Below, in pieces: positions 27,964 through 35,283 of a stretch of DNA of 64,000 nucleotides. A model generated the notes under the pieces. The model did not search any database. It was not told where the DNA came from and saw only the letters and a list, made by a program, of their open reading frames with translations. Numbering within the stretch: position 1 is the stretch's first letter; every line of letters starts with the position of its first letter. The stretch lies in the NCBI GenBank assembly GCA_021323675.1, contig JAJPKP010000034.1, positions 94,885 through 158,884 of the forward strand, given 5' to 3'. The translations under genes and the position numbers were made by a program. Source of the stretch: Pseudomonadota bacterium (GTDB taxonomy: Bacteria > Desulfobacterota > Binatia > Binatales > Binataceae).

Positions 27964-28668
27964 TTACCGATCGTCACCTCTTTGTTCGCGACGGCGCCGG
28001 CGCGCGACCCTAACGTTGGGGCCAGTGCGCTCCAGGATCTTGCGCCGGTACCGCTCGCGCTCGCGCTCAGCGCGTTTCTCCCCGTGCGTTCTACGGTAAA
28101 CGCGACTCGCAGTCTTGTTGGCGCAGCGATGGGTGCAATACTTCTGATTTTTCCGCTCCGCCAAAAATATCCCCAGGCACTCGGGCTCCTGGCATCGCTG
28201 GATTCTGAGAGCGGCTTCGACATCCTCGTAGAGATCGTCCAGCGCCACACGGAGGACGGCATCTTCGAGATTCGCATCGCGATAGCTCAAGGCTCTTCCG
28301 CCCTCTGAGCCCAGCTTTCCGGCGTCGAGGATGACGCTGCCGCCTGAGTAATCCGCGCGGAAAGACTTCCGGTCTGCAACTGCGCCAAGCAGCTCCTCCA
28401 CGCGATCGATAATCGCTTGCAGCCGCGCGGGATTCTTCTCCAAGTCAGTTACTTCCGCGTTCAATGGCTCGTCGGGTTCGAGGTCCAGCCACTGCCGCAA
28501 CTCGTAGATGAGGTTGGGAAGGTCGCCGGGGCGGCCTTTGGCCAGCGCAGCGGCATCGACTCGGGAGAGCTCGACCAGCCACGGCAAAACCCGCTCCTTC
28601 TTCATTGGCTCCGGGCGCCCACCCGCTGGAGCGCCATTTGAGGGACTCGGTTTTGTTGACATGCGCAT
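27964..28668 (-). CDS. CGNR-type zinc-finger protein
   Basis: The 234-residue protein has an N-terminal alpha-helical domain (about 20-150) of the ABATE type and a C-terminal zinc-finger segment RCQEPECLGIFLAERKNQ followed by KYCTHRCANKTASRVYRR. The four cysteines match the CGNR zinc finger, though the CGNR core reads CANK. The last 50 residues are very Arg-rich. CGNR proteins are thought to be transcription regulators acting on stress or small molecules. The start could be the ATG at 28662 instead. Confidence 0.75.
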   Translation of the reverse strand: MRMSTKPSPSNGAPAGGRPEPMKKERVLPWLVELSRVDAAALAKGRPGDLPNLIYELRQWLDLEPDEPLNAEVTDLEKNPARLQAIIDRVEELLGAVADRKSFRADYSGGSVILDAGKLGSEGGRALSYRDANLEDAVLRVALDDLYEDVEAALRIQRCQEPECLGIFLAERKNQKYCTHRCANKTASRVYRRTHGEKRAERERERYRRKILERTGPNVRVARRRRREQRGDDR

Positions 28669-28809
28669 TCGCAGCCATTCATATCAAATGGTCCTGCCGG
28701 CCATAAATCCTCTTACAGGATGAATCATATCTGGCCACAGAATTATTTATATCCGATATTGCCAGACAGCTTCCCCGCGCTAGGATTGGGAACGAAGACG
28801 GGAGGAAAT

Positions 28810-29118
28810 ATGAAAACCATCGTAATCGTGGTCGCAGTGGTTCTGGCAGTACCGGCGCTGGCACACGCGCAAAATTGGGGTCGCCCAGGCGGTTACACGA
28901 TCATCACACCCGGAGCACCGCCAACCTTCGTAAACCCAAGTCTCAACGGCGGCTACACCGCGATTACGCCCGGCCAGCCGCCTACTTTCATCAACCCCAG
29001 CCTCAACGGCGGCTACACGGTCATAACGCCGGGCAGATCTCCCACCTTCATCGATCCCACGATTCCCCAAATTCCCCGCGCGCCAATCTACGGGGGAGAT
29101 GCCGCCGGAGATGATTGA
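28810..29118 (+). CDS. Secreted peptide with three 20-residue tandem repeats
   Basis: The 102-residue protein follows a perfect GGAGGAAAT ribosome site. Residues 1-20 are a signal peptide (MKTIVIVVAVVLAVPALAHA). Residues 27-86 are three 20-residue repeats of the form GGYTxITPGxxPTFxxPxxx. The tail (IPQIPRAPIYGGDAAGDD) is proline-rich then acidic. I recognise no enzyme or binding domain. The repeats could form a beta-rich or wall-associated structure. Upstream of the start the sequence is AT-rich compared with its surroundings. Confidence 0.7.
   Translation: MKTIVIVVAVVLAVPALAHAQNWGRPGGYTIITPGAPPTFVNPSLNGGYTAITPGQPPTFINPSLNGGYTVITPGRSPTFIDPTIPQIPRAPIYGGDAAGDD
28888..29067 (+). repeat. Three tandem 60-bp repeats in the secreted peptide gene
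   Basis: Three consecutive 60-bp units (28888-28947, 28948-29007, 29008-29067) encode the near-identical 20-residue repeats. The first two end in the same NPSLN codons, and the third has diverged at its end. Confidence 0.85.
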
Positions 29119-29240
29119 TCGCCCGCGTCTTCGGCATCCAACCACTGGTGATGCAGACAGCTTCAGATTCGACGCGCACATGAAACGTCCGGTCCGCAAT
29201 CGCACGCAAGGACACGCGCAACATTGGGAGGACTCGACAG

Positions 29241-29381
29241 ATGCTTGGCGAAGAACAGTGTCGACTATGTGGTCATGCAGAATCGGAACACGAGCAGCAG
29301 CGGCCTGTGCCTGGCGGCCGCCCCGCTCCCGAAGGCCCCTCGCCCTATCGGGGCAGTTGTCAACATCCCGGTTGCAATTGA
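29241..29381 (+). CDS. Small zinc-binding-type protein, possibly interrupted at its last cysteine
   Basis: Within the otherwise gene-free stretch 29119-29468, an ATG preceded by GGGAGGA opens a 46-residue ORF. It contains CRLCGHAESEH (C7, C10, H12, H17) and SCQHPGCN just before a TGA at 29379-29381. Small zinc proteins of this pattern usually end CxxxxCxCxxF. Reading the TGA as a residue gives GCN-x-ILFQAR and a stop seven codons later, which fits. A one-base deletion would instead give a frame continuing EFFFKRG. So it may be intact and short, frameshifted, or recoded. Confidence 0.45.
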   Translation: MLGEEQCRLCGHAESEHEQQRPVPGGRPAPEGPSPYRGSCQHPGCN

Positions 29382-29468
29382 ATTCTTTTTCAAGCGAGGT
29401 GACGGGCGTTGCTCTTGAGGGATGCCCTCAATTGCCGGGGAGCGCGGCCTGAGTCCGCCGTCGCGCGA

Positions 29469-30164
29469 TCACACACCCGCGAACCATTCGTAGCCTTGGT
29501 TTTCCCAGTAGCCGCCGGATGGGGTGGGCAGGAAATTCACCTCGGTCAGGTATTTGACCATCTTGTAGCCGAGCTTGACGGCGGTATAGAGGCGCAGCGG
29601 AGCGCCCTGGCCGGGCTCCAGCGGATGACCGTTCATCCCGTAGGCGACGATCGTCTGCGGATGCATCGCGCTCTCCAAATCCCACGATGACCAGTAGCCG
29701 GAATCGAAGCTGCGAAACTCGACATACCTCGCCCGCCGATCAACTGCCGCCATCTTCGCGATCTCGCTGACGCGCACTCCGTGCCACGCCGCCACCGCCG
29801 ACCATCCTTCGACGCAATGATGGCGCAGGCGCATGTCCACCCGCGGCATCTTCTTGAGATCCTCGAGCGACAGCACCATCGGCCTGGCGACCAGCCCGCC
29901 AACCTTGAGCGCCCAGCCATCCGGCGCGAACGGCAGGTCGTCGGAAATGAAATAGCTGGGAAACTCGGATTCCGGGGTGGTGGCGGAAGGCGGCAGGTCC
30001 GGGGCGAGGCGCGACGGCGAAAAAATCGCGCTTTCCACGTTCTGGTTCCATTCCCCCATCGCGCGCAGGAACGACGACGCGGCGCGCGATTTCTCGCATC
30101 CCGCAAGCAGCGTGGCCGCGCCCAGTCCGATCAGGAGCTTGCGCCGTGCAATGATCCTAGCCAC
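29469..30164 (-). CDS. Molybdopterin-dependent oxidoreductase (sulfite oxidase/YedY-like)
   Basis: The 231-residue protein has a basic N-terminus and a lipobox LLAGC (Cys23), so it is probably an exported lipoprotein. The sulfite oxidase fold is shown by ALKVGGLVARPMVLSLEDLK and RLRHHCVEGWSAVAAWHGV, with Cys117 as the molybdenum ligand, and by AYGMNGHPLEPGQGAPLRLY. It lacks the dimerisation domain of sulfite oxidases, as in YedY/MsrP. Its start overlaps the end of the cytochrome b gene by 8 bases, so the two form an electron-transfer pair. The substrate is unknown. Confidence 0.9.
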   Translation of the reverse strand: MARIIARRKLLIGLGAATLLAGCEKSRAASSFLRAMGEWNQNVESAIFSPSRLAPDLPPSATTPESEFPSYFISDDLPFAPDGWALKVGGLVARPMVLSLEDLKKMPRVDMRLRHHCVEGWSAVAAWHGVRVSEIAKMAAVDRRARYVEFRSFDSGYWSSWDLESAMHPQTIVAYGMNGHPLEPGQGAPLRLYTAVKLGYKMVKYLTEVNFLPTPSGGYWENQGYEWFAGV

Positions 30165-30816
30165 GCGCGCCTCCGGTGATCATCCCGACGATCGTGCGTG
30201 GATGTAGCGCGACCAGCACCAGATGCGTCGCGACGAACCCCGCGATCGCCAGCAGCATCGTGAGATGAACCACTCTGGCGCCGTCATACCCGCCGAATAG
30301 CGCCGCGATCCACCACAGTTGCACCGGCTTGTAGATCGCAAGCCCCGACAGCACCTCGACGATCGCGAACACGATCACAGACGTGTACGCGAGCCGCTGC
30401 AGTCCGTTGTAGAAATCCGGCGGTGGCGGATTTTTTGCCACGCGCACGTACCAGGCGAACATCCGGACCGCGCCCGCACCGTCGCGCTTCGGAAGAAAAA
30501 GGCGCCGGCGCCATTCGCCGCTCGTGAAGAAATAGCCAAGGTAGATGATTCCGTTCAGAACCAGGAACCAGGCGATCGCGAAATGCCAATGGCGCGCTCC
30601 CGCCAGCCATCCTCCGAACCTGGCCCATTGCGGCGGCGCCACCTCCTGCAGCGGATACCACGCGTACTGGGCTCCGCGCGGGCCGAGCGCCGGATAGGCG
30701 GTGAAAATCTGAAGCCCGCTGCCGGCCATGATCAGCAGCAACGGAATGTTGAGCCAGTGCGAGAGGCGAATTGGCAGGGGCTGTGCCCGCCGGGAATCGT
30801 TGCCCGCTTTATCCAT
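30157..30816 (-). CDS. Membrane cytochrome b (b561/thiosulfate-reductase type)
   Basis: The 219-residue protein has four membrane spans with paired histidines for b heme: PIRLSHWLNIPLLL (first span), HWHFAIAWFLVLNGIIYLG, and VVHLTMLLAIAGFVATHLVL (last). The pattern matches the cytochrome b subunit of thiosulfate reductase or Ni/Fe hydrogenase. It should carry electrons between the quinone pool and the molybdoenzyme encoded immediately downstream with an 8-base overlap. Confidence 0.85.
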   Translation of the reverse strand: MDKAGNDSRRAQPLPIRLSHWLNIPLLLIMAGSGLQIFTAYPALGPRGAQYAWYPLQEVAPPQWARFGGWLAGARHWHFAIAWFLVLNGIIYLGYFFTSGEWRRRLFLPKRDGAGAVRMFAWYVRVAKNPPPPDFYNGLQRLAYTSVIVFAIVEVLSGLAIYKPVQLWWIAALFGGYDGARVVHLTMLLAIAGFVATHLVLVALHPRTIVGMITGGARG

Positions 30817-30857
30817 CGACCGCTTCCCCTCTCACATTCATAACACCCGCGGCTACG

Positions 30858-30873
30858 GCTATGGTTCCATAGC
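30858..30873. promoter_or_regulatory. Short palindrome between cytochrome b gene and ilvA promoter
   Basis: GCTATGG and CCATAGC are perfect arms around TT. The site lies 42 bases upstream of the minus-strand cytochrome b start and 21 bases before the ilvA -35 box, so it could be an operator for either direction. Confidence 0.35.
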
Positions 30874-30893
30874 GGATAATCGCCGGGGCCACG

Positions 30894-30922
30894 TTGACTT
30901 TAAGCGCCCACGATTTTAACGT
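30894..30922 (+). promoter_or_regulatory. Candidate sigma-70 promoter of the ilvA leader
   Basis: TTGACT (30894-30899) is 17 bases upstream of TAACGT (30917-30922). The -35 box matches five of six consensus bases and the -10 three of six. Transcription would start about 15-20 bases before the leader peptide ATG at 30944. Confidence 0.45.
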
Positions 30923-30943
30923 AGAGACCACTCGGCGCTCGAT

Positions 30944-31018
30944 ATGAACCGCATCCCCGCCATCGCCATTATTATGATGATTACCTTGGCGGGCGGGGTG
31001 CGTCGCGATCGCCGATAG
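30944..31018 (+). CDS. ilvL: Isoleucine-rich leader peptide of ilvA attenuator
   Basis: This 24-codon ORF begins MNRIPAIAIIMMITLAGG and ends at TAG. Five of the first thirteen codons are isoleucine (positions 4, 7, 9, 10, 13), with neighbouring Met, Leu and Val. An intrinsic terminator lies 22 bases downstream and the isoleucine-pathway gene ilvA follows, so this is a classic attenuator leader. Charged tRNA-Ile shortage would stall the ribosome on the Ile codons. No strong ribosome site is visible (GTAGAGACC upstream). Confidence 0.75.
   Translation: MNRIPAIAIIMMITLAGGVRRDRR
30988..30998 (+). promoter_or_regulatory. Antiterminator segment of the ilvA attenuator
   Basis: GGCGGGCGGGG, directly after the last Ile codon region of the leader, can pair with CCCCTCCTGCC (31041-31051), the 5' arm of the terminator, at ten of eleven positions (one G-U included). 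The two structures are mutually exclusive, as attenuation requires. Confidence 0.55.
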
Positions 31019-31040
31019 ACGGCTTCAAACGACGAAACGA

Positions 31041-31078
31041 CCCCTCCTGCCAGTCCCGGTGGGAGGGGTTTTCTTTTT
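31041..31078 (+). terminator. Intrinsic terminator/attenuator before ilvA
   Basis: CCCCTCC (31041-31047) pairs with GGAGGGG (31062-31068). Inner GCC/GGT pairs lengthen the stem, and it is followed directly by TTTTCTTTTT (31069-31078). It ends 60 bases before the ilvA ATG, so readthrough is needed to express ilvA. Confidence 0.85.
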
Positions 31079-31137
31079 CCCAATTCCCTCCGGAAAACCG
31101 GCGATGGAGCGGTCGTCTCGCAAAGAAGGAACGACCG

Positions 31138-32163
31138 ATGGACCATCATGCGATCCTTGCCCGCACCCTGAACGCGCGCGTCGCCAAGGTGATGCCGCAT
31201 CCGACGCCTTTGACGCCCGCGCGCGGCCTGTCGGAAAAGCTTTCCATTCCCGTCCTGCTCAAGCGCGAAGACCTGACCCCGGTTTTCTCGTTCAAGCTGC
31301 GCGGCGCGTACAACCGAATCGCGATGCTGGATGAAAGATGCGCGGCGCGCGGCGTAATCGCCGCATCCGCCGGAAACCATGCCCAGGGAGTTGCGTATTC
31401 CGCCCGGCGCCTTGGGATCGATGCGCGGGTGGTGATGCCGGCGACCACCCCAAAGATCAAGATCGATGCGGTGCGCCGCCATGGCGCGCGCGTCGATCTG
31501 ATCGGACGCGACTACTATGAAGCCGCGGCCGCCTGCGAAGTAATCGCCGCGGAAACCGGGATGACGCCGGTTCCCGCCTATGATGACCCGGACGTGATCG
31601 CCGGGCAGGCGACGGTCGCGCTCGAAATCCTCCGCCAGGCCGGCGGTCCTCTCGGATCGATTTTCGTCCCGGTCGGCGGCGGAGGGCTGGCAAGCGGAAT
31701 CGCGGCCGTGATCAAGGCGGTCCGTCCTGAGATCAAGGTAATCGGAGTCGAACCGGATGATTCGGACGCGATGACGCGATCGATTCAGGCCGGCCATCGC
31801 GTGGCGCTCGAACGGGTCGGAATTTTCGCCGATGGCGCGGCGGTCAGGATGGTTGGCGAGACGACGTTCGGGCTGTGCCGCCGCTACCTGGACGCCTGCA
31901 TAACCGTCACTATCGACCAGATCTGCGCGGGTATCCGCGATGTATTCGAGGAAACCCGCGCGGTCCTCGAACCCGCCGGAGCGCTCGCGATAGCCGGCCT
32001 GAAGCGCTTTGCGAGCGAAGGCCGCGTTCCGTCCGGTCCGGCAATAGCGATCGCGTCCGGCGCCAACGTGGATTTCGGCGCGCTCGGCTTCATCGCGAAT
32101 CGCGCCGCGGCTTCACCGGACAGTGATTATGGGTCGAGAGGCAAGGTGCCGACTCCGGCTTGA
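31138..32163 (+). CDS. ilvA: Threonine ammonia-lyase, catalytic domain only
   Basis: The 341-residue PLP enzyme deaminates threonine to 2-oxobutyrate, the first step of isoleucine synthesis. FSFKLRGAYN carries the PLP lysine, ASAGNHAQGVAYSARRLG follows, and VPVGGGGLASGIAAVIKA is the phosphate-binding loop. It ends soon after SGANVDFGALGFIANRA, which is where IlvA proteins normally continue into an ACT-like regulatory domain. That domain is missing. The enzyme should therefore not be feedback-inhibited through it, and the attenuator upstream supplies the isoleucine control. Confidence 0.9.
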   Translation: MDHHAILARTLNARVAKVMPHPTPLTPARGLSEKLSIPVLLKREDLTPVFSFKLRGAYNRIAMLDERCAARGVIAASAGNHAQGVAYSARRLGIDARVVMPATTPKIKIDAVRRHGARVDLIGRDYYEAAAACEVIAAETGMTPVPAYDDPDVIAGQATVALEILRQAGGPLGSIFVPVGGGGLASGIAAVIKAVRPEIKVIGVEPDDSDAMTRSIQAGHRVALERVGIFADGAAVRMVGETTFGLCRRYLDACITVTIDQICAGIRDVFEETRAVLEPAGALAIAGLKRFASEGRVPSGPAIAIASGANVDFGALGFIANRAAASPDSDYGSRGKVPTPA

Positions 32164-32172
32164 AACCGCAGG

Positions 32173-32676
32173 TCAATGGGTGCCGCCGGCGAGGCAGTCG
32201 GCGCAGGTGCCGTACAGCTCCATCTTGTGCCGCCTGAGCTTCGCGCCGAGCTGGCGCGCGACGGCTTCCTGGAGGCGCTCGATGCTGTCGTTTTCGAACT
32301 CGATTATCCGCCCGCAGCGCTCGCAGATGAAATGATCGTGATGCCGTTCGTCAACCGCTTCGTAGCGCGCCTGGCCGTCGTCGAAATGCCGCTCCTGGAG
32401 CAGATCGCATTCCCGCAGCAGCCGCAGGGTTCGGTAGATGGTCGCGTAGCCGACATGCGGGCTGACCTTCTTGACCTCGGCGTACAATTCTTCGGCGCTG
32501 ATATGGCGGCCGATTCCGAAGAACACGCGCGCGATATCGTCGCGCTGGCCCGTGGACTTGAGCCCGCGCTCCTTGAGGCGGGCGTGAAACAGCGTCATCC
32601 GCTCCTCCGCGCTGACGCGCGGCCTGCGGTCTACGACAGTGCGTCCGGTCGTGCTGCCTTCTTCGGCACGCGGCAT
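32173..32676 (-). CDS. Fur-family metalloregulator
   Basis: The 167-residue protein has an N-terminal extension of about 25 residues, then the Fur winged helix (LKSTGQRDDIARVFFGIGRH; HVGYATIYRTLRLLRECDLL). The metal and dimer domain has YEAVDERHHDHFICERCG, then the second Cys pair TCADC near the end. Both CxxC pairs of the structural zinc site are present, and HHDHFIC matches Fur more than PerR. It overlaps no gene but is two bases after the small ORF upstream, suggesting co-transcription. Confidence 0.9.
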   Translation of the reverse strand: MPRAEEGSTTGRTVVDRRPRVSAEERMTLFHARLKERGLKSTGQRDDIARVFFGIGRHISAEELYAEVKKVSPHVGYATIYRTLRLLRECDLLQERHFDDGQARYEAVDERHHDHFICERCGRIIEFENDSIERLQEAVARQLGAKLRRHKMELYGTCADCLAGGTH

Positions 32677-32678
32677 CT

Positions 32679-32978
32679 TTATCCCTGTCCGGGTTGGGCT
32701 CCGGGCTGAACGATTCGGCGCGCGGCGGGCGAAAGATACAGCGATTCGAGGTCTCGTTCGCGCAGGGCCTCGGCGAGAATTTCGAGCTGTTCGGCGGGCG
32801 CCTGGTCGCGGTCGATGATTACCAGGTCCTTCTCGCGAAGCCGGCATGCGCCGCCGCGGGCGCGGTAGCCCACCTCGCGCAAAATCTTCTCGCGCCTTAC
32901 CACCAGGCCGACCCGCTCCGCCGCCTCGCACAGTTCGTCAATCAGTTTGAGCACTCGCGATTCCTTCTGCTCACCCAT
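32679..32978 (-). CDS. Conserved hypothetical protein upstream of the Fur-family gene
   Basis: This 99-residue protein is mostly charged and helical, with an ARGGACRLREKDLVIIDRDQ segment followed by QLEILAEALRERDLESLYLS. I do not recognise the family. It ends two bases before the Fur-family start, so the two are probably co-transcribed and translationally coupled. Codon usage matches its neighbours. Confidence 0.7.
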   Translation of the reverse strand: MGEQKESRVLKLIDELCEAAERVGLVVRREKILREVGYRARGGACRLREKDLVIIDRDQAPAEQLEILAEALRERDLESLYLSPAARRIVQPGAQPGQG

Positions 32979-33046
32979 CCTGTCCAGCCTCTTGAGGAAA
33001 CCCCTGAGCCCGTGGTATCGCGGACTCTCGTAACGAGGTTGCGCCG

Positions 33047-33883
33047 ATGATCAAGAAACTCCTGGTCGGCATCGATACCTCCGAACATTCCCGCAACGCG
33101 CAGGCCTACGCCTTTCACATCGCGCATCGCCTCAATGCCAGCGTTATTGGACTGCACGTGGTCGATATCGTGTCGATCGAAGGATCGTTCTTTCATGATA
33201 TATCAGGTTCGCTCGGTCTGGAGCCATATCTCGATTTTTCCTCCCGGATGCGCGAGGTGCTGACCGCGCGCGGACGCCAGGTGCTGGACGAATTCACGGC
33301 CGCGGCGGGCCGCGAAAATGTCCCGGTCGAAACCGTGCTCGACATGGGAATCGTCGCCAACCAGATTTGCGAACGGGCCAGGAGCGCGGACCTCGTGATG
33401 ATAGGGCATCGCGGAGTGAACGAGCGCTTTTCGAGCGGACTGCTCGGCTCGACCGCCGAGGCGGTGGCGCGCAAGTGCCCCCGCCCCCTGTTCATCTCTC
33501 CGATGAAGTTTCGCGAAATCCAGCGCATCGTGCTCGCCTACGACGGCAGCGAGCGGGCATCGCGCGCGATGCGCGCGGCGGCGGAGTTCGCAAGCAGCCT
33601 CTCAATCCCTATCGCAATCGTCACGGTCGCGCGCGACCCCAGGATCGGCGAGCGCACCCTGGAGGAAGCGCGCAAGTACTTCGAACCCTACACGCTGCAA
33701 ACCGAGTTCAAGCTGCTTTCCGGGCACGCCAACGAGGAGATAGTCAGGTTCATCAAGGATTACGACGCCGACCTGCTGTTCATCGGCGCGTATGGCCATA
33801 GCCGAATAATCGAGATGGTGCTGGGCTCGACGACCGAGTATGTCCTGCGCAATACGCCGTGCCCGGTATTCCTTTCGCGGTAA
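33047..33883 (+). CDS. Tandem universal stress protein
   Basis: The 278-residue protein has two Usp domains (about 1-145 and 155-278). Each ends in the ATP-binding loop: GHRGVNERFSSGLLGSTAEA in the first and GAYGHSRIIEMVLGSTTEYV in the second. The N-terminus KKLLVGIDTSEHS is typical. Cytoplasmic stress or energy sensing is expected. A GAGGTT ribosome site precedes the ATG. Confidence 0.9.
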   Translation: MIKKLLVGIDTSEHSRNAQAYAFHIAHRLNASVIGLHVVDIVSIEGSFFHDISGSLGLEPYLDFSSRMREVLTARGRQVLDEFTAAAGRENVPVETVLDMGIVANQICERARSADLVMIGHRGVNERFSSGLLGSTAEAVARKCPRPLFISPMKFREIQRIVLAYDGSERASRAMRAAAEFASSLSIPIAIVTVARDPRIGERTLEEARKYFEPYTLQTEFKLLSGHANEEIVRFIKDYDADLLFIGAYGHSRIIEMVLGSTTEYVLRNTPCPVFLSR

Positions 33884-33967
33884 GGCGCGAGAAAGTCCGC
33901 AGCTTACGCACAGTTGCAACCGGCGCCGGCCGCGCAAGCGGCGAAGCGCCAATCGAGGAGGCGCGCG

Positions 33968-34885
33968 ATGCGAATCGGATTTATCGGATTGGGCAACATG
34001 GGCGGCCCGATGGCGCTCAACCTGATCAAGGCCGGACATTCGCTCATCGTCTACGACCTCCGCCGGTCCGCCGCCGACCCGCATCTGGCCGCGGGGGCCC
34101 GATGGGCGGATTCGCCCGCGGCGGCCGCGGCCGAAAGCGAAGTCGTCTTCACTTCGCTGCCCGGCCCGCGCGATGTGGAAGAAGTCGCCACCGGCGAAGG
34201 CGGAATCCTAAGCAAACTGGCGCGCGGATGCGTCTATGCCGACCTTTCCACCAATTCGCCGTCGGTGATCCGCCGCCTCAACGCCGCTTTCAAGGCGCGC
34301 GGGATCGAAATGCTTGATGCTCCCGTGAGCGGCGGAATCCCCGGCGCGCGAAACGCCACGCTGGCGGTGATGGTCGGCGGCGACCGCGCCGCATTCGAAA
34401 AAATCAAACCGGCGCTCGATGCGATCGGAGACAAGATCTCCTACATCGGCGCGAGCGGCGCGGGCGCGGTCGCCAAGCTGGTCCACAACATGATCGCGCT
34501 CTGCTCGACCCAGCTTCTCGCCGAAGCGTTCACGATGGGCGTAAAGGCCGGCGTCGCGCCGCAAGCGCTGCTCAGGGTGGTGCAGGATGGCGCCTACGGA
34601 CAGGGGATGCTGCTTAAGGGCACGATGCCGAAGATGGTGTTTCGCGGCAATTTCGATCGCGTGACCTTCGCCCTCAAGCTCGCGCGAAAGGACCTCGGCC
34701 TCGCGACCGAAGTTGGCCGCGAACTCAACGTGCCGATGCCGATCGCAAGCCTGGTCGAGCAGGACCTGCTCGCCGCGCTCGCCAACGGACTGGCGGAGAA
34801 AGACTCGACCGCGGCGGTAACGATCCAGGAAGCGCGCGCCAACGTGAAGATTCGGACCGCGGAATCGGAAACATCGACGAGGTGA
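33968..34885 (+). CDS. 3-hydroxyisobutyrate dehydrogenase-family oxidoreductase
   Basis: The 305-residue protein begins MRIGFIGLGNMGGPMALNLI, the family NAD(P)-binding motif. DAPVSGGIPGARNATLAVMV (substrate loop) and GAGAVAKLVHNMIALCSTQ (catalytic Lys) follow. Members oxidise beta-hydroxy acids or reduce semialdehydes. GAGGAGG before the ATG decides the start. It is followed after 6 bases by a carboxymuconolactone-decarboxylase-family gene and then a hydrolase, an apparent three-gene operon. Confidence 0.9.
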   Translation: MRIGFIGLGNMGGPMALNLIKAGHSLIVYDLRRSAADPHLAAGARWADSPAAAAAESEVVFTSLPGPRDVEEVATGEGGILSKLARGCVYADLSTNSPSVIRRLNAAFKARGIEMLDAPVSGGIPGARNATLAVMVGGDRAAFEKIKPALDAIGDKISYIGASGAGAVAKLVHNMIALCSTQLLAEAFTMGVKAGVAPQALLRVVQDGAYGQGMLLKGTMPKMVFRGNFDRVTFALKLARKDLGLATEVGRELNVPMPIASLVEQDLLAALANGLAEKDSTAAVTIQEARANVKIRTAESETSTR

Positions 34886-34891
34886 ACACAC

Positions 34892-35269
34892 ATGGCAAAC
34901 GAACTCGAAAAGAAAGGTCTGGAAGTTCGGACAAAGCTGTTCGGAGAGAAACAAGCGCTCGCGGGTCACGAGGCTATCAAGAAGTTCGATCCGGATTTCG
35001 CCACTTTTCTCAATGAACAACTCTTCGGCAACATCTGGTCCCGGCCCGGGCTCGAACTCAAGACGCGGTCGATGATTACGATCGCCGCCCTGATCGCGCT
35101 TAACCGCGGCCCCGAACTCCGCATCCATATGCGCGGCGGCTTGAATCTCGGCATCAAGCCCGAGGAACTAAAGGAGATGATTCTCCATCTGTCGCAGTAC
35201 AGCGGCTTTCCGACCGCGGTCGAGGCGATGCGCGCGTTCATGGAAGTGACCGAGCCGAAGAAGAGCTGA
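34892..35269 (+). CDS. Carboxymuconolactone decarboxylase family protein
   Basis: The 125-residue protein matches the PcaC-type CMD fold. It has LNEQLFGNIWSRPGLELKTR (about 40-59) and IHMRGGLNLGIKPEELKEMI with HLSQYSGFPTAVEA. It lacks the CxxC of the AhpD branch, so it is unlike the UGA-containing relative at 20116. True PcaC opens 4-carboxymuconolactone, but no other pca genes are near and the exact reaction is uncertain. Confidence 0.9.
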   Translation: MANELEKKGLEVRTKLFGEKQALAGHEAIKKFDPDFATFLNEQLFGNIWSRPGLELKTRSMITIAALIALNRGPELRIHMRGGLNLGIKPEELKEMILHLSQYSGFPTAVEAMRAFMEVTEPKKS

Positions 35270-35283
35270 AGCGAAACTCTGCC

